This document shows, in pieces, positions 19,409 through 31,422 of a stretch of DNA of 64,000 nucleotides. The stretch's first letter is position 1. Each line of letters starts with the position of its first letter. The stretch is from Cedecea neteri (GTDB taxonomy: Bacteria > Pseudomonadota > Gammaproteobacteria > Enterobacterales > Enterobacteriaceae): positions 4,526,001 through 4,590,000 of the forward strand of contig NZ_CP009451.1 of NCBI RefSeq assembly GCF_000757825.1. Reading direction: 5' to 3'. A program made the position numbers and the translations under genes. The notes beneath the pieces were generated by a model, which saw nothing but the letters and a program-made list of their open reading frames with translations, was not told the DNA's origin and searched no databases.

Positions 19409-21076
19409 ATGTTAAAGCGTATTCGCGTTGTCACCATGCTAATGATGGTGCTGGTGGTGTTCGCGCTGCTGCAAATCATTTCCGGTGGAATGTTCTTTAA
19501 TTCTTTAAAAAACAATAATGACAACTTCAAAGTTTCTCGAGAATTACGGGTTCAGCAGGCCGAGTTAAACCAGGCCTGGATCCTGATGCTGCATACACGT
19601 ATCAACCTGAGCCGCTCTGCCGCACGCATGATGATGGACCCGGCGAACAGCCAGAGTGCCGCGAAGACTGACCTGCTGAACAACGCGAAGAAGTCCCTCG
19701 CCAGCGCCGGGCAGCACTACAACAGCTTTAAACAGGTCGCTCCGATCTCCCCAGAAATGAACGCCGTGGTGAAAGACATCGACGGTGACTACCAGGCCTA
19801 TCACCAGGCGCTGGCTGAGCTTATTGGTTACCTGGAAAGCGGCAATATGGACGCCTACTTTGGCCAGTCAACTCAGGGCATGCAAAACGCGCTCGAAAAA
19901 GCCTACGACGGCTATCTGGCGCTTAACGACCGCATGTACGAAGCCTCCTACGTAGACAGCCGTGCCGGTTATACCTTCGCCATCTGGCAGCTTGGGATTT
20001 TAGCCCTGGCGCTGGCGGCAGTCATTCTGCTGGTCTGGTTCGGCATGCGCCGGATCCTGCTCAAGCCGCTCAACGTGGTGATTGGCCATATTCGCGAAAT
20101 CGCCGCCGGTAACCTGATGGAAAAAATTAACGTTGAAGGAAAAAACGAGCTAACCCAGCTCGCCTCCAGCGTGCAGCACATGCAGCAGGAGCTGATCGCC
20201 ACGGTCAGCAGCGTGCGCGAAGGCTCTGACGCTATCTACAGCGGGACCACTGAAATCGCCGCAGGTAACAACGATCTCTCCTCCCGTACCGAGCAGCAGG
20301 CGGCATCTCTGGAAGAAACCGCTGCCAGCATGGAGCAGCTGACCGCCACCGTTAAGCAGAACGCCGAGAACGCGCGGCAGGCCTCCCAGCTTGCGCTGAA
20401 CGCCTCTGAAACCGCGCAGCGCGGCGGCAAGGTCGTGGACGGCGTGGTGAAAACCATGCACGACATTGCCGGTTCTTCGAAAAAAATCGCCGACATTATC
20501 AGCGTTATCGACGGCATCGCTTTCCAGACCAATATCCTGGCGCTGAACGCGGCGGTAGAGGCCGCTCGTGCGGGCGAGCAGGGACGTGGTTTTGCGGTGG
20601 TGGCCGGTGAGGTTCGTAATTTAGCCAGCCGCAGCGCGCAGGCTGCGAAAGAGATTAAATCACTGATTGAAGATTCCGTTTCACGCGTGGACACCGGCTC
20701 AGTGCTGGTCGAAAGCGCCGGGGAAACCATGAGCGATATCGTGAACGCCGTTACGCGAGTCACGGACATCATGGGAGAAATCGCCTCAGCGTCAGATGAG
20801 CAAAGCAAAGGTATCGACCAGGTCGCCCTTGCCGTTTCTGAAATGGACAGAGTTACGCAGCAGAACGCCTCCCTGGTGGAAGAGTCTGCTGCCGCGGCCG
20901 CCGCGCTGGAGGAGCAGGCCAGTCGCCTGACTCAGTCGGTTGCGACGTTCCGTTTGCAAGGGAATGCGGGCAGTAAAAAAACTGCAGCGGCCGCGCCGGT
21001 GGCGCAAAGCTCTGTGGTTCACCCCCCGCGTACTCCGGCCAGGGCCGGTGATAACGATAACTGGGAAACTTTCTGA
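19409..21076 (+). CDS. tar: Methyl-accepting chemotaxis protein Tar (aspartate receptor)
   Basis: This inner-membrane chemoreceptor of 555 aa has TM1 (about 7-30), a periplasmic four-helix sensor, TM2 (about 190-212), a HAMP domain and a long coiled coil with the tip motif [20 protein letters not shown]. The sensor carries the Tar aspartate ligands Arg64, Arg69, Arg73 and a Thr in QSTQGMQN, and resembles E. coli Tar more than Tsr. The NWETF tail that binds CheR and CheB is present. Sensing of aspartate is inferred from these residues; maltose-binding-protein recognition cannot be judged. Confidence 0.92.
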   Translation: MLKRIRVVTMLMMVLVVFALLQIISGGMFFNSLKNNNDNFKVSRELRVQQAELNQAWILMLHTRINLSRSAARMMMDPANSQSAAKTDLLNNAKKSLASAGQHYNSFKQVAPISPEMNAVVKDIDGDYQAYHQALAELIGYLESGNMDAYFGQSTQGMQNALEKAYDGYLALNDRMYEASYVDSRAGYTFAIWQLGILALALAAVILLVWFGMRRILLKPLNVVIGHIREIAAGNLMEKINVEGKNELTQLASSVQHMQQELIATVSSVREGSDAIYSGTTEIAAGNNDLSSRTEQQAASLEETAASMEQLTATVKQNAENARQASQLALNASETAQRGGKVVDGVVKTMHDIAGSSKKIADIISVIDGIAFQTNILALNAAVEAARAGEQGRGFAVVAGEVRNLASRSAQAAKEIKSLIEDSVSRVDTGSVLVESAGETMSDIVNAVTRVTDIMGEIASASDEQSKGIDQVALAVSEMDRVTQQNASLVEESAAAAAALEEQASRLTQSVATFRLQGNAGSKKTAAAAPVAQSSVVHPPRTPARAGDNDNWETF

Positions 21077-21117
21077 TCGGATGAATCGCGGCCAAATGGC
21101 CGTCAGAGGAAGCTTTG

Positions 21118-22722
21118 ATGTTAAACCGTATCCGGATCTCGACCACTCTTTTCCTGATTTTGATTGTCTGCGGCGTGCTGCAGATTGGCAGTAATGGTTT
21201 GTCTTTCTGGGCTTTTCGTGACGATTTTCAGAACTTCAAGAGCGTCGAGGTGAGCAATCAGCAGCGCGATGCGTTAACGCAAAGCCGTGCCGCTTTACTG
21301 CAGGCCAGCAACGCCTTAAACCGGGCGGGTACCCTGACGGCGCTGAGCTATCCACCGGACGATATTAAGCGCCTGATGGCTAACGCCCGCAGCAGCCTGA
21401 AGCAGGCGGATATGCTGTTTAACCAGTTCCTCGAAGTTCCGCAGACGGGCGGCGATATCGAGAAATTGATGACGTCGACGAAAGCGAGCTATGCGGCGTT
21501 CCGCGACGATCTCCAGCATCAGGCTACGTGGCTTGAGAACAACCAGCTTTCTGATTTTATGAGCGCCCCGGTACAGAAATCGCAGGACGTTTTTGATGCG
21601 AACTTCAACGCCTGGCAGCAGAGCATTAACCAGATAGTGTCGACCGCCAGCGGCGACAGTCAGAAAAATTACCATCTCTCTGCGGTGATTTTTACCGTGG
21701 TGACGATTGTCGCCGTGGTGCTTTTGCTCGGTTCTCTGGCCTGGTCGCGCAAAATGATTGTTCAGCCGCTGGCGATTGTGCGTAGCCACTTTGACAACAT
21801 CGCCGCTGGCGATCTGGCGAGGCCGATTTCGGTCTTTGGGCGCAATGAGATCTCGGAGATTTTCGCCAGCCTGAAAAACATGCAGGCCGCGTTAAAAGAG
21901 ACGGTAAGTCAGGTTCGAAGCGGCACCAGCGCGATGCATACCGGCATTGGTGAGATTGCCGCAGGCAATAACGATTTGTCTGCTCGTACCGAGCAGCAGG
22001 CGGCTTCGCTGGCCGAGACTGCCGCCAGCATGGAGCAGCTTACGGCAACCGTGGGGCAGAACGCGGATAATGCGCGCCAGGCGGCTCAACTTTCCCGCAG
22101 CGCGGCCGATACCGCGAAGCAGGGTGGGCAGCAGGCGGCTAACGTGGCCAGCACCATGCGCGACATCGCCGGCAGCTCGCAGAAAATCAGCGACATCACC
22201 AGCGTTATCGACGGCATTGCATTCCAGACTAACATCCTGGCGCTGAACGCGGCGGTAGAAGCGGCGCGAGCCGGTGAGCAGGGCCGTGGTTTCGCCGTGG
22301 TGGCGGGTGAGGTTCGTAATCTTGCCAGCCGCAGCGCGCAGGCGGCAAAAGAGATCAAAGTATTGATTGAAGAGTCCGTTGACCGCGTACAGCAGGGGTC
22401 GAAGCTGGTTGATACGGCTGCGACCACGATGGCCGAGATAGTTCGTTCGGTGACGCAGGTGAACGACATTATGGGGGAAATAGCCTCGGCGTCTGATGAA
22501 CAGCGTCGTGGCATCGAACAGGTCGCCCAGGCGGTAAGCCAGATGGATCAGGTGACACAGCAAAACGCCGCGCTGGTTGAAGAGGCGGCGAGCGCCACCG
22601 ATGCGCTGGCGGGCCAGGCCGAATATCTCTCCGGCGTGGTGGCCGTATTTAACCTGAGCGGCGCCGAACCTCAGTCCTCCGCCAGTGAGTTTGTCGCTTC
22701 CGGAGAATGGGTAACATCTTGA
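21118..22722 (+). CDS. tap: Methyl-accepting chemotaxis protein Tap (dipeptide receptor)
   Basis: This 534-residue chemoreceptor closely follows E. coli Tap ([49 protein letters not shown]). Tap detects dipeptides through DppA. The signalling tip is nearly the same as that of Tar. The C-terminal NWETF pentapeptide is missing, as in E. coli Tap, so adaptation relies on other receptors in the array. The ATG at 21118 has AGAGGA 7 bases before; a TTG one codon earlier is less likely. Confidence 0.92.
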   Translation: MLNRIRISTTLFLILIVCGVLQIGSNGLSFWAFRDDFQNFKSVEVSNQQRDALTQSRAALLQASNALNRAGTLTALSYPPDDIKRLMANARSSLKQADMLFNQFLEVPQTGGDIEKLMTSTKASYAAFRDDLQHQATWLENNQLSDFMSAPVQKSQDVFDANFNAWQQSINQIVSTASGDSQKNYHLSAVIFTVVTIVAVVLLLGSLAWSRKMIVQPLAIVRSHFDNIAAGDLARPISVFGRNEISEIFASLKNMQAALKETVSQVRSGTSAMHTGIGEIAAGNNDLSARTEQQAASLAETAASMEQLTATVGQNADNARQAAQLSRSAADTAKQGGQQAANVASTMRDIAGSSQKISDITSVIDGIAFQTNILALNAAVEAARAGEQGRGFAVVAGEVRNLASRSAQAAKEIKVLIEESVDRVQQGSKLVDTAATTMAEIVRSVTQVNDIMGEIASASDEQRRGIEQVAQAVSQMDQVTQQNAALVEEAASATDALAGQAEYLSGVVAVFNLSGAEPQSSASEFVASGEWVTS

Positions 22723-22741
22723 ATGGAATGAAGAAGGCGCT

Positions 22742-23608
22742 ATGACATCACCAACGCCCACGGGGCAACAGTCATTAATGCTACAGATGACACAGCGTCT
22801 GCCGCTCTCCGACGCGCATTTTCGTCGGATATGCCAGTTGATTTACCAGCGCGCGGGAATCGTGCTGGCCGACCATAAACGGGACATGGTTTACAACCGT
22901 CTGGTTCGCCGCCTGCGTCTGCTGGGGCTGGATGATTTTGGCCGTTATTTGGGCATGCTGGAGGCGAACTCCAGTACCGCCGAATGGCAGGCCTTTATTA
23001 ACTCGCTGACCACTAACCTGACGGCATTTTTCCGCGAGGGGCACCACTTCCCGATCCTTGCGGAACACGCCCGCAAGCGCGGCGGAGATTATAAAGTCTG
23101 GAGCGCAGCGGCGTCGACCGGCGAAGAGCCGTATTCCATCGCCATTACGCTTGCCGATGTGCTGGGCGGCGGCGCGGGGCGCTGGAAGGTTTTTGCCAGC
23201 GACATAGACACTCAGGTGCTGGAGAAAGCGCAGAGCGGCGTTTACCGCCAGGAAGAGCTGAAAACGCTGTCACCGATGCAGATGCAGCGCTATTTCATGC
23301 GCGGCACGGGCCCGCATGACGGCCTGGTTCGCGTGCGCAGCGAGCTGTCGAGTCATATTGATTTTGCGCCGATCAACCTGCTGGACAAGCAGGCGCCGGT
23401 GCCGGGGCCTTTTGACGCCATTTTTTGTCGCAATGTGATGATTTATTTCGATAAACCAACACAGCAGGCCATTTTGCAGCGCTTTGTTCCGCTGCTGAAG
23501 CCCGGTGGATTGCTGTTTGCCGGGCATTCGGAGAACTTCAGTAACCTCAGCCGCGACTTCTGGCTGCGTGGCCAGACGGTCTATGGCCTGAGTAAGGAAA
23601 GAACATGA
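22742..23608 (+). CDS. cheR: Chemotaxis glutamate methyltransferase CheR
   Basis: CheR methylates receptor glutamates with S-adenosylmethionine. The 288-residue protein has the N-terminal helical domain ([21 protein letters not shown]) and the SAM-binding fold with [11 protein letters not shown] (GEEPYS at 127-132), [11 protein letters not shown], and the CRNVMIYF motif. It overlaps cheB by four bases (ATGA), so translation is coupled. Confidence 0.97.
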   Translation: MTSPTPTGQQSLMLQMTQRLPLSDAHFRRICQLIYQRAGIVLADHKRDMVYNRLVRRLRLLGLDDFGRYLGMLEANSSTAEWQAFINSLTTNLTAFFREGHHFPILAEHARKRGGDYKVWSAAASTGEEPYSIAITLADVLGGGAGRWKVFASDIDTQVLEKAQSGVYRQEELKTLSPMQMQRYFMRGTGPHDGLVRVRSELSSHIDFAPINLLDKQAPVPGPFDAIFCRNVMIYFDKPTQQAILQRFVPLLKPGGLLFAGHSENFSNLSRDFWLRGQTVYGLSKERT

Positions 23609-24654
23609 CGAAAATACGTGTCTTATCGGTCGATGACTCTGCGCTGATGCGGCAGATAATGACGGAAATTATCAACAGTCATAGCGATATGGAAATGGTT
23701 GCTACCGCCCCGGACCCGCTGGTGGCGCGCGATCTGATTAAAAAGTTCAATCCGGACGTGTTAACGCTGGACGTCGAAATGCCGCGCATGGACGGCCTCG
23801 ACTTCCTGGAAAAGCTGATGCGCCTGCGGCCTATGCCGGTGGTGATGGTCTCTTCCCTCACCGGAAAAGGGTCTGAGGTTACGTTGCGGGCGCTGGAGCT
23901 GGGCGCGATCGACTTCGTGACCAAGCCGCAGCTCGGCATCCGCGAAGGGATGCTGGCCTACAGCGAAATGATTGCCGAGAAAGTGCGTACCGCCGCCAGG
24001 GCTAAGATTGCCGCTCATGCACCGACCGCCGTGCCTGCGACCCTGAAGGCCGGGCCGCTGCTGAGCTCTGAGAAATTGATTGCCATTGGCGCCTCAACCG
24101 GAGGCACCGAGGCGATTCGTCACGTGCTGCAGCCGCTGCCGCTTTCCAGCCCGGCGCTGCTGATAACCCAGCATATGCCGCCTGGTTTTACCCGGTCGTT
24201 TGCCGAACGCCTGAATAAGCTCTGTCAGATAAGCGTGAAAGAGGCGGAAGACGGCGAACGCGTGCTGCCGGGCCATGCCTATATCGCCCCGGGCGATAAG
24301 CACATGGAGCTGGCGCGTAGCGGCGCGAACTATCAAATCAAATTACATGACGGCCCACCCGTGAACCGGCATCGCCCGGCCGTGGATGTGCTGTTCCATT
24401 CGGTGGCGAAACACGCGGGGCGAAACGCCGTGGGCGTGATCCTCACCGGAATGGGTAATGACGGTGCCGCCGGGATGCTGGCGATGCACCAGGCAGGGGC
24501 GTGGACCATCGCCCAAAACGAAGCAAGTTGTGTGGTGTTCGGCATGCCGCGTGAGGCCATCAATTCCGGTGGCGTCAGCGAAGTGGTCGATTTAAGCCAG
24601 GTAAGCCAGCAGATGCTGGCGAAAATTAGTGCCGGACAGGCAATACGTATTTAA
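23605..24654 (+). CDS. cheB: Chemotaxis methylesterase/glutamine deamidase CheB
   Basis: CheB removes receptor methyl groups when phosphorylated by CheA. The 349-residue protein has a receiver domain with phosphorylatable Asp56 ([11 protein letters not shown]) and an esterase domain with the catalytic triad Ser164 (GASTGGTEA), His190 (TQHMPPGF) and Asp286 (GMGNDGAAG). Length and numbering match E. coli. It is 19 bp upstream of cheY. Confidence 0.97.
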   Translation: MTKIRVLSVDDSALMRQIMTEIINSHSDMEMVATAPDPLVARDLIKKFNPDVLTLDVEMPRMDGLDFLEKLMRLRPMPVVMVSSLTGKGSEVTLRALELGAIDFVTKPQLGIREGMLAYSEMIAEKVRTAARAKIAAHAPTAVPATLKAGPLLSSEKLIAIGASTGGTEAIRHVLQPLPLSSPALLITQHMPPGFTRSFAERLNKLCQISVKEAEDGERVLPGHAYIAPGDKHMELARSGANYQIKLHDGPPVNRHRPAVDVLFHSVAKHAGRNAVGVILTGMGNDGAAGMLAMHQAGAWTIAQNEASCVVFGMPREAINSGGVSEVVDLSQVSQQMLAKISAGQAIRI

Positions 24655-24658
24655 CTGA

Positions 24659-25063
<405 letters not shown>

Positions 25064-25073
25064 GGAGGCGCAA

Positions 25074-25724
25074 ATGCACTCATCAACAAACCCGGCAACA
25101 GAGATACACGAGCATTCACCGACCGATATTATCGCACGTATCGGTAGCCTGACCCGCATGCTGCGCGACAGCCTGCGTGAACTGGGGCTCGACCAGGCGA
25201 TTGCCGAAGCGGCTGAAGCTATTCCTGACGCCCGTGATCGCCTGGACTATGTAGTGCAGATGACCGCCCAGGCCGCGGAACGCGCCCTGAACTGCGTGGA
25301 GCTGTCCCAGCCTCATCAGAATCAGCTGGAAAGCGAAGCCAAAGCGCTGAGCGGCCGCTGGGATGCATGGTTTGAAAATCCAATCGAGCTGAAAGACGCC
25401 CGTGAACTGGTGACCGATACCCGCAGCTACCTGTCTGGCGTGCCGGAGCACACCAGCTTCACCAACGCCCAGCTGCTGGAAATCATGATGGCGCAGGATT
25501 TCCAGGACCTTACCGGTCAGGTTATCAAGCGCATGATGGACGTTATCCAGGAGATTGAACGCCAGCTGTTGATGGTGCTGCTGGAAAATATGCCGGAGCC
25601 GGACGCTCGCGCCAGGCGCGTGAACGAAGGCTTGCTGAACGGCCCGCAGCTTGATACTACCGCCGCCGGCGTAGTGGCAAGCCAGGACCAGGTTGACGAT
25701 TTGCTCGACAGCTTAGGGTTCTAA
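25074..25724 (+). CDS. cheZ: CheY-P phosphatase CheZ
   Basis: CheZ speeds CheY-P dephosphorylation. The 216-residue protein is a long helical hairpin; the catalytic glutamine region is in [20 protein letters not shown] and the CheY-binding C-terminal helix is [19 protein letters not shown] precedes the ATG. It is the last gene of the operon, followed by a hairpin. Confidence 0.97.
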   Translation: MHSSTNPATEIHEHSPTDIIARIGSLTRMLRDSLRELGLDQAIAEAAEAIPDARDRLDYVVQMTAQAAERALNCVELSQPHQNQLESEAKALSGRWDAWFENPIELKDARELVTDTRSYLSGVPEHTSFTNAQLLEIMMAQDFQDLTGQVIKRMMDVIQEIERQLLMVLLENMPEPDARARRVNEGLLNGPQLDTTAAGVVASQDQVDDLLDSLGF

Positions 25725-25730
25725 ACGCCC

Positions 25731-25767
25731 GCTACCTCTCCTGCGTGTGCGGGGGAGGTAGCTTCTT
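25731..25767 (+). terminator. Hairpin after cheZ
   Basis: GCTACCTC (25731-25738) pairs with GAGGTAGC (25755-25762), followed by TTCTT. The T tract is weak, so this may end or only attenuate the meche transcript. Confidence 0.55.
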
Positions 25768-25783
25768 AACGCCAAAATAAACG
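25768..25783 (+). promoter_or_regulatory. Possible FlhDC half-box upstream of flhB
   Basis: AACGCCAAAATAAACG resembles the FlhD4C2 half-site (AAYGGS-N2-3-AAATARCG) and lies 84 bp before flhB, a class 2 operon in E. coli. The match is partial and the second half-site is not clear. Confidence 0.35.
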
Positions 25784-25866
25784 TACAAAAACGTTTGTAA
25801 TTCCTCTATTAGCCCAACCGTGCTCTGGCATGCTGTCCTTGAAATTGCGGCCACGAGATTGTTGCG

Positions 25867-27018
25867 GTGTCTGAAGATAGCGATCAGGAAAAAACAGAAG
25901 CCCCCACGGCCCACCGACTTGAAAAGGCTCGTGAAGAGGGGCAAATCCCGCGTTCCCGAGAACTGACCTCACTGCTGATGTTGCTGGTGGGGTTGTGCAT
26001 TATCTGGATGGGCGGGGCGTCGCTTGGCAAAATGCTCGGCGCGATGCTGTCTGATGGCCTGCACTTTGACCATAAAATCATCAACGATCCCAGCCTGATT
26101 GTGAATCAGATCAGCCATTTGATTAAGCTTGCCGTGATGGCGCTGCTGCCGCTTATCTCCGGATTAGTGATTGTGGCGATAGCCGCGCCGATGCTGCTGG
26201 GCGGGGTGAATTTCAGCTCAAAAGCAATTCAGTTTAATCTCGGCAAGCTCAATCCGATTACCGGGATTAAGCGGATGTTTTCCATGCAGACGGCGGCGGA
26301 ACTGCTGAAGGCAATGCTGAAAGCGACCCTGGTGGGCTGCGTGGCCGGCTGGTATCTGTGGCACAACTGGCCGGCGATGATGCGGCTGATGAGCGAATCC
26401 CCGGTCACCGCGCTGGCAAACGCGCTGAACATGGTGGCGCTTTGTGCCCTGCTGGTCATTCTGGGGCTTATCCCGATGGTGGGGTTCGACGTTTTCTTCC
26501 AGATTTACAGCCACATTAAAAAGTTACGCATGACCCGCCAGGATATTCGTGACGAGTACAAACAAAACGAGGGCGACCCGCATATCAAAGGGCGTATTCG
26601 TCAGCAGCAGCGGGCGATCGCGCGCCGTCGCATGATGGCCGATGTGCCGAAGGCTGACGTTATCGTGACGAACCCGACCCACTATGCGGTGGCCCTGCAG
26701 TACGACGAAAACAAAATGAGCGCGCCGAAGGTGCTGGCCAAAGGGGCCGGGCTGATCGCGCAGCGCATCAAAGAGATTGGTAATGAAAACCGTATCCCAA
26801 TGCTGGAAGCCCCTCCGCTGGCTCGTGCGCTGTACCGCCATGCGGAAATTGGCCAGCAGATCCCCGGTCAGCTTTACTCCGCCGTGGCGGAAGTGCTGGC
26901 CTGGGTCTGGCAGCTACGGCGCTGGCGCATGGCCGGCGGCTTAATTCCGAAGAAACCTGAAAATCTGCCGGTGCCTGAGGCGCTGGACTTTGCAAACGAG
27001 AAGGACTCCGATGGCTAA
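25867..27018 (+). CDS. flhB: Flagellar type III export protein FlhB
   Basis: FlhB is the export-gate switch protein that changes substrate from rod/hook to filament proteins. The 383-residue protein has four TM helices in its first half and the cytoplasmic autocleavage motif NPTH at 269-272 (cut between Asn and Pro). The start is GTG at 25867, giving MSEDSDQEKTEAPTAHRLEKA. It overlaps flhA by eight bases. Confidence 0.97.
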   Translation: MSEDSDQEKTEAPTAHRLEKAREEGQIPRSRELTSLLMLLVGLCIIWMGGASLGKMLGAMLSDGLHFDHKIINDPSLIVNQISHLIKLAVMALLPLISGLVIVAIAAPMLLGGVNFSSKAIQFNLGKLNPITGIKRMFSMQTAAELLKAMLKATLVGCVAGWYLWHNWPAMMRLMSESPVTALANALNMVALCALLVILGLIPMVGFDVFFQIYSHIKKLRMTRQDIRDEYKQNEGDPHIKGRIRQQQRAIARRRMMADVPKADVIVTNPTHYAVALQYDENKMSAPKVLAKGAGLIAQRIKEIGNENRIPMLEAPPLARALYRHAEIGQQIPGQLYSAVAEVLAWVWQLRRWRMAGGLIPKKPENLPVPEALDFANEKDSDG

Positions 27019-29089
27019 TCTGGCTGCGATGTTGCGCCTGCCGGGCAACATGAAATCCGGGCAATGGCAAATTCTTGCCGGCCCGGTACTGATCCTGCTG
27101 ATTCTGTCGATGATGGTGCTGCCGCTGCCGCCGTTTGTCCTCGATCTGCTGTTTACCTTTAACATCGCGCTGTCGATCATGGTGCTGCTGGTGGCGATGT
27201 TCACCCAGCGCACGCTGGACTTCGCGGCGTTCCCGACCATTCTGCTGTTTACCACGTTGCTGCGCCTGGCGCTGAACGTGGCTTCTACCCGTATCATCCT
27301 GCTTGAAGGGCATACCGGTGCCGCGGCGGCGGGTAAAGTGGTTGAGGCCTTTGGCCACTTCCTGGTCGGCGGTAACTTCGCCATCGGTATCGTGGTGTTT
27401 ATCATCCTCGTTATCATCAACTTTATGGTTATCACCAAGGGTGCGGGACGTATCGCTGAAGTCGGGGCGCGTTTTGTGCTGGACGGGATGCCGGGTAAAC
27501 AGATGGCCATCGATGCCGACCTGAACGCCGGGATCATTGGCGAAGAGGAGGCGAAAAAGCGCCGTTCGGAAGTGACCCAGGAAGCGGACTTCTACGGCTC
27601 TATGGACGGGGCAAGTAAGTTCGTGCGCGGCGACGCCGTGGCCGGGCTTATCATCATGGTGATTAACGTGGTCGGCGGGCTGATGGTCGGCGTTATCCAG
27701 CACGATATGGCGATGGGCGCAGCGGCACAAAGCTATACGCTGCTGACCATCGGTGACGGGCTGGTCGCTCAGATCCCTGCCCTGGTTATCTCCACCGCTG
27801 CGGGCGTAATTGTTACTCGCGTGGCGACCGATCAGGACGTTGGCGAACAGATGGTCACCCAACTGTTCAATAACCCACGCGTGATGCTGTTAGCCGCGGG
27901 CGTTCTGGGGCTGCTCGGCATGGTGCCGGGGATGCCTAACTTCGTCTTCCTGCTGTTTACCGCCGCGCTGCTGGGCTTAGCCTGGTGGATGCGTGGCCGC
28001 CAGATGGCCGCGCCGGAAGCGCCGCAGCCGGTTAAAATGCCGGAAAATACTCAGGCGGTGGAAGCGACCTGGAATGACGTTCAGCTGGAAGATCCGCTGG
28101 GGATGGAAGTGGGCTACCGCCTGATCCCGATGGTTGATTTCCAGCAGGACGGCGAGCTGCTCGGGCGTATCCGAAGTATCCGTAAAAAATTCGCTCAGGA
28201 GATGGGGTTCCTGCCGCCGGTGGTGCATATTCGCGACAATATGGACCTGCCGCCCGCGCGCTATCGTATTCTGATGAAGGGCGTTGAAATCGGCAGCGGG
28301 GATGCCTATCCGGGCCGCTGGCTGGCGATTAACCCCGGCACCGCCGCGGGGACGTTGCCGGGCGAGGCGACTATCGATCCGGCCTTTGGCCTGGCCGCTA
28401 TCTGGATTGAAAGTGCGCTGAAAGAGCAGGCGCAGATTCAGGGCTTCACCGTGGTTGAAGCGAGTACCGTGGTGGCAACGCACCTGAACCATCTTATCGG
28501 GCAGTTTGCGCCGGAGCTGTTTGGCCGTCAGGAAGCGCAGCAGTTGCTTGACCGCGTGACCCAGGAAATGCCTAAGCTGACCGAAGATCTTATCCCGGCA
28601 GTGGTGACGCTCACCACGCTGCACAAGGTGCTGCAAAACCTGCTGGAAGAGAAAGTGCCGATTCGTGATATGCGCACGATTCTGGAAACGCTGGCCGAGC
28701 ATGCGCCTATTCAGAGCGATCCGCATGAATTGACCGCCGTGGTTCGCGTGGCGCTGGGCAGGGCTATCACTCAGCAATGGTTCCCCGGCACTGGCGAAGT
28801 GCAGGTTATCGGTCTGGATGCGGCGCTTGAGCGTCTGCTGCTACAGGCGTTGCAGGGCGGTGGCGGCCTTGAGCCGGGGCTGGCCGATCGCCTGCTGGAG
28901 CAGACTCAGGATGCCCTGCAGCGCCAGGAGATGCTGGGTGCGCCGCCGGTTCTGTTGGTGAACCACGCGCTGCGTCCGCTGCTGGCGCGTTTCTTACGCA
29001 GAACGCTGCCTCAGCTGGTGGTCTTGTCGAGCCTCGAGCTGTCTGACAACCGTAACATCCGTATGACGGCCACAATCGGAGCGAAATAA
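27011..29089 (+). CDS. flhA: Flagellar type III export protein FlhA
   Basis: FlhA forms the nonameric export gate. With the ATG at 27011 it is 692 aa, the E. coli length. The first half holds about eight TM helices and the FHIPEP-family signature (TKGAGRIAEVGARFVLDGMP) in the cytoplasmic loop, which includes the proton-coupling Asp of DADLNAGII. The second half is the cytoplasmic chaperone-docking domain. Earlier in-frame starts inside flhB are not needed. Confidence 0.97.
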   Translation: MANLAAMLRLPGNMKSGQWQILAGPVLILLILSMMVLPLPPFVLDLLFTFNIALSIMVLLVAMFTQRTLDFAAFPTILLFTTLLRLALNVASTRIILLEGHTGAAAAGKVVEAFGHFLVGGNFAIGIVVFIILVIINFMVITKGAGRIAEVGARFVLDGMPGKQMAIDADLNAGIIGEEEAKKRRSEVTQEADFYGSMDGASKFVRGDAVAGLIIMVINVVGGLMVGVIQHDMAMGAAAQSYTLLTIGDGLVAQIPALVISTAAGVIVTRVATDQDVGEQMVTQLFNNPRVMLLAAGVLGLLGMVPGMPNFVFLLFTAALLGLAWWMRGRQMAAPEAPQPVKMPENTQAVEATWNDVQLEDPLGMEVGYRLIPMVDFQQDGELLGRIRSIRKKFAQEMGFLPPVVHIRDNMDLPPARYRILMKGVEIGSGDAYPGRWLAINPGTAAGTLPGEATIDPAFGLAAIWIESALKEQAQIQGFTVVEASTVVATHLNHLIGQFAPELFGRQEAQQLLDRVTQEMPKLTEDLIPAVVTLTTLHKVLQNLLEEKVPIRDMRTILETLAEHAPIQSDPHELTAVVRVALGRAITQQWFPGTGEVQVIGLDAALERLLLQALQGGGGLEPGLADRLLEQTQDALQRQEMLGAPPVLLVNHALRPLLARFLRRTLPQLVVLSSLELSDNRNIRMTATIGAK

Positions 29090-29092
29090 ATA

Positions 29093-29488
29093 ATGAAAGC
29101 GTTGCTTTTGATGCTGCTGGTGCCGTTTGGTGCGCTGGCGTTAGGCGAAGGTTCCTGGCAGGACAGCGGTATCGGCGTGACGCTGAGCAACCGTGGCGTG
29201 ACGGCATCGTCCCGCCCGCTGAAGCCGATGCAGCCCGTTACCGGCAAAATGACGCTGATTGCCTGGACCTATGTGCTGGATGGCCCGACGCCTGCCGGAC
29301 TGGCGGTCAAACTTTGTTCGCCAACCAACTGCACGCCGCTTGAGGGTGATAACGGCACCACGCGCGGCCTGACCAATACCGACGCCAACCAGCCTTTGCG
29401 TTTTGTCTGGGAAGTGCCGGGCGGCGGCTCAATGTACCCACCGCTGCGGGTTCGCAGTAATCAGGTTATCGTTAACTACATCCAGTAA
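29093..29488 (+). CDS. flhE: Flagellar protein FlhE
   Basis: This periplasmic protein of 131 aa has a signal peptide (MKALLLMLLVPFGALA). In Salmonella FlhE helps keep protons from leaking through the flagellar export gate. It starts 3 bp after the flhA stop and is the last gene of flhBAE. Two Cys (LCSPTNC) may form a disulfide. Confidence 0.94.
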   Translation: MKALLLMLLVPFGALALGEGSWQDSGIGVTLSNRGVTASSRPLKPMQPVTGKMTLIAWTYVLDGPTPAGLAVKLCSPTNCTPLEGDNGTTRGLTNTDANQPLRFVWEVPGGGSMYPPLRVRSNQVIVNYIQ

Positions 29489-29491
29489 AAT

Positions 29492-29521
29492 AAAAAGGCT
29501 CATCAAACGATGAGCCTTTTT
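29492..29521. terminator. Bidirectional terminator between flhE and argS
   Basis: AAAAAGGCTCATC (29492-29504) pairs with GATGAGCCTTTTT (29509-29521), with A and T runs either side, serving both convergent genes. Confidence 0.92.
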
Positions 29522-29542
29522 AGTTCCCGCAGACTGTGGCAG

Positions 29543-31276
29543 TTACATGCGTTCTACGGTTTCGATCCCCAGGGTATCCAGACCCAGCTTCAGGGTCTTC
29601 GCGGTCAGCAGCGCCAGCTTCAGGCGGCTGTTGCGGGTGGCTTCGTCGGCGGCGCTCAGGATTGGGCAGTGCTCATAGAAGCCGGAGAACAGGCCTGCTA
29701 CATCGTAGAGGTAGGCACACATTACGTGCGGCGTACCGTCGCGAGCAACCACGTTTAGCGTCTCTTCAAACTGCAGCAGGCGAGCGGCCAGCTGGGCCTC
29801 ACGATCTTCGGCAATCACAACGTTGGCTTTCAGCAGTTCGGCTTCGTCGAGATCTGCCTTACGGAACACGGACAGCACGCGGGTATAGGCGTATTGCATA
29901 TACGGCGCGGTGTTGCCTTCGAAGGCCAGCATGTTGTCCCAGTCGAAGATGTAGTCCGTGGTACGGCTCTTGGAAAGGTCGGCGTATTTCACCGCGCCAA
30001 TACCTACCGCATTCGCCAGTTTTTCCAGCTCGTCCGCAGGCATGTCCGGGTTTTTCGCCGCTACCAGGCCGCGGGCGCGTTCCATGGCTTCATCCAGCAG
30101 GTCGGTCAGCTTAACGGTGCCGCCGGAGCGGGTTTTGAACGGCTTGCCGTCTTTGCCCAACATCATGCCGAACATCTGGTGCTCCAGCGTGACGGACTCA
30201 GGCACGTAGCCCGCTTTACGCACGATGGTCCACGCCTGCATCAGGTGCTGGTGCTGGCGGGAGTCGATGAAGTACAGCACGCGGTCGGCATGCAGGGTTT
30301 CGTAGCGATATTTCGCACAGGCGATATCGGTGGTGGTGTAGAGATAACCGCCGTCTTTCTTCTGGATGATAACGCCCATCGGATCGCCGTCTTTGTTCTT
30401 GTACTCGTCAAGGAACACCACGGTCGCGCCTTCGCTTTCTACCGCCAGACCTTTCTCTTTCAGGTCAGCAACGATGCCGGGCAGCATTGGGTTGTAGAGG
30501 CTTTCGCCCATGACGTCATCGCGGGTCAGCGTCACGTTGAGGCGCTGGTAGGTTTTCTGGTTCTGCGTCATGGTGATGTCGACCAGCTTGCGCCACATCT
30601 CACGACAGTATTCATCGCCGCCCTGCAGCTTAACCACATAGCCGCGTGCACGCTCGGCAAAGGCTTCGTCTTCGTCGTAGTGCTTTTTGGCGGCGCGATA
30701 AAACTCTTCGAGGTCGGCCAGCGCCATTTCGCCCGCGTTTTCCTGCTGCTGTTTTTCCAGGAACGCGATGAGCATGCCGAACTGAGTACCCCAGTCACCG
30801 ACGTGGTTCGCGCGGATCACCTTGTGGCCCAGGAATTCGAGAGTACGCACGGCGGCATCGCCGATGATGGTGGAGCGGATATGGCCCACGTGCATCTCTT
30901 TGGCAACGTTCGGCGCGGAATAGTCCACCACGATAGTTTGCGGTTTAGACACGCTAACGCCCACGCGGTCAGACGCCACAGCCTCATCGACGTTTTTAGC
31001 CAGAAATGCCGGGTCGAGGAAAATATTGATAAAGCCTGGGCCTGCAATTTCAACTTTGCTGGCGATCCCGGTCAGATCGAGGTTGGCGATGACCTTCTCT
31101 GCGACCTGTCGTGGCGGCATGCCCAGCGTTTTAGCAACGGACATCACGCCATTGGCCTGATAGTCGCCGAACTGGACTTTTGCCGACTGACGAACCTGCG
31201 GCTCGCAGTCCGCTGGTGCGCCTGCAGCAATCAGCGCCTGGCTGACTTTTTCTGAGAGAAGAGACTGAATATTCAC
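29543..31276 (-). CDS. argS: Arginyl-tRNA synthetase
   Basis: ArgS charges tRNA-Arg. The 577-residue class I synthetase matches E. coli in length, with the N-terminal Add-1 domain, [17 protein letters not shown] (HIGH motif in HVGH), and the C-terminal DALR anticodon-binding domain. A canonical KMSKS lysine loop is absent, as in E. coli ArgRS, replaced by the [12 protein letters not shown] loop. The start is GTG, as in E. coli. An ArgR-type palindrome lies about 150 bp upstream. Confidence 0.97.
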   Translation of the reverse strand: MNIQSLLSEKVSQALIAAGAPADCEPQVRQSAKVQFGDYQANGVMSVAKTLGMPPRQVAEKVIANLDLTGIASKVEIAGPGFINIFLDPAFLAKNVDEAVASDRVGVSVSKPQTIVVDYSAPNVAKEMHVGHIRSTIIGDAAVRTLEFLGHKVIRANHVGDWGTQFGMLIAFLEKQQQENAGEMALADLEEFYRAAKKHYDEDEAFAERARGYVVKLQGGDEYCREMWRKLVDITMTQNQKTYQRLNVTLTRDDVMGESLYNPMLPGIVADLKEKGLAVESEGATVVFLDEYKNKDGDPMGVIIQKKDGGYLYTTTDIACAKYRYETLHADRVLYFIDSRQHQHLMQAWTIVRKAGYVPESVTLEHQMFGMMLGKDGKPFKTRSGGTVKLTDLLDEAMERARGLVAAKNPDMPADELEKLANAVGIGAVKYADLSKSRTTDYIFDWDNMLAFEGNTAPYMQYAYTRVLSVFRKADLDEAELLKANVVIAEDREAQLAARLLQFEETLNVVARDGTPHVMCAYLYDVAGLFSGFYEHCPILSAADEATRNSRLKLALLTAKTLKLGLDTLGIETVERM

Positions 31277-31422
31277 CGGGATACCTTACAATTTGTACTG
31301 GGCCGCCGCATCAAGGGCAGCCTGAAAATGAGGAACGAAACAGGGCGTGAGTATAACGTTATTTGCGGCCTGGCGTCAGCAAAAGCCTCGCTCACGGGGC
31401 GCGCAATTATTATTAACGGCGT

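Noticed and set aside
20500..22330. Near-identical blocks in tar and tap as a possible recent duplication or mobile repeat
   Set aside because: The similarity is confined to the chemoreceptor signalling tip, which is conserved by function in all such receptors; third-codon positions differ between the copies.
22690..22722. Missing NWETF tail of Tap as a truncation
   Set aside because: E. coli Tap also lacks this tail, so this is normal for the receptor.
29894..31255. 453-codon plus-strand open frame opposite argS
   Set aside because: Composition is the His/Arg/Val-rich pattern of antisense frames, and argS on the other strand is certain.
29543..31276. Lack of a KMSKS motif in ArgS as a defect
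   Set aside because: E. coli-type arginyl-tRNA synthetases normally lack it.
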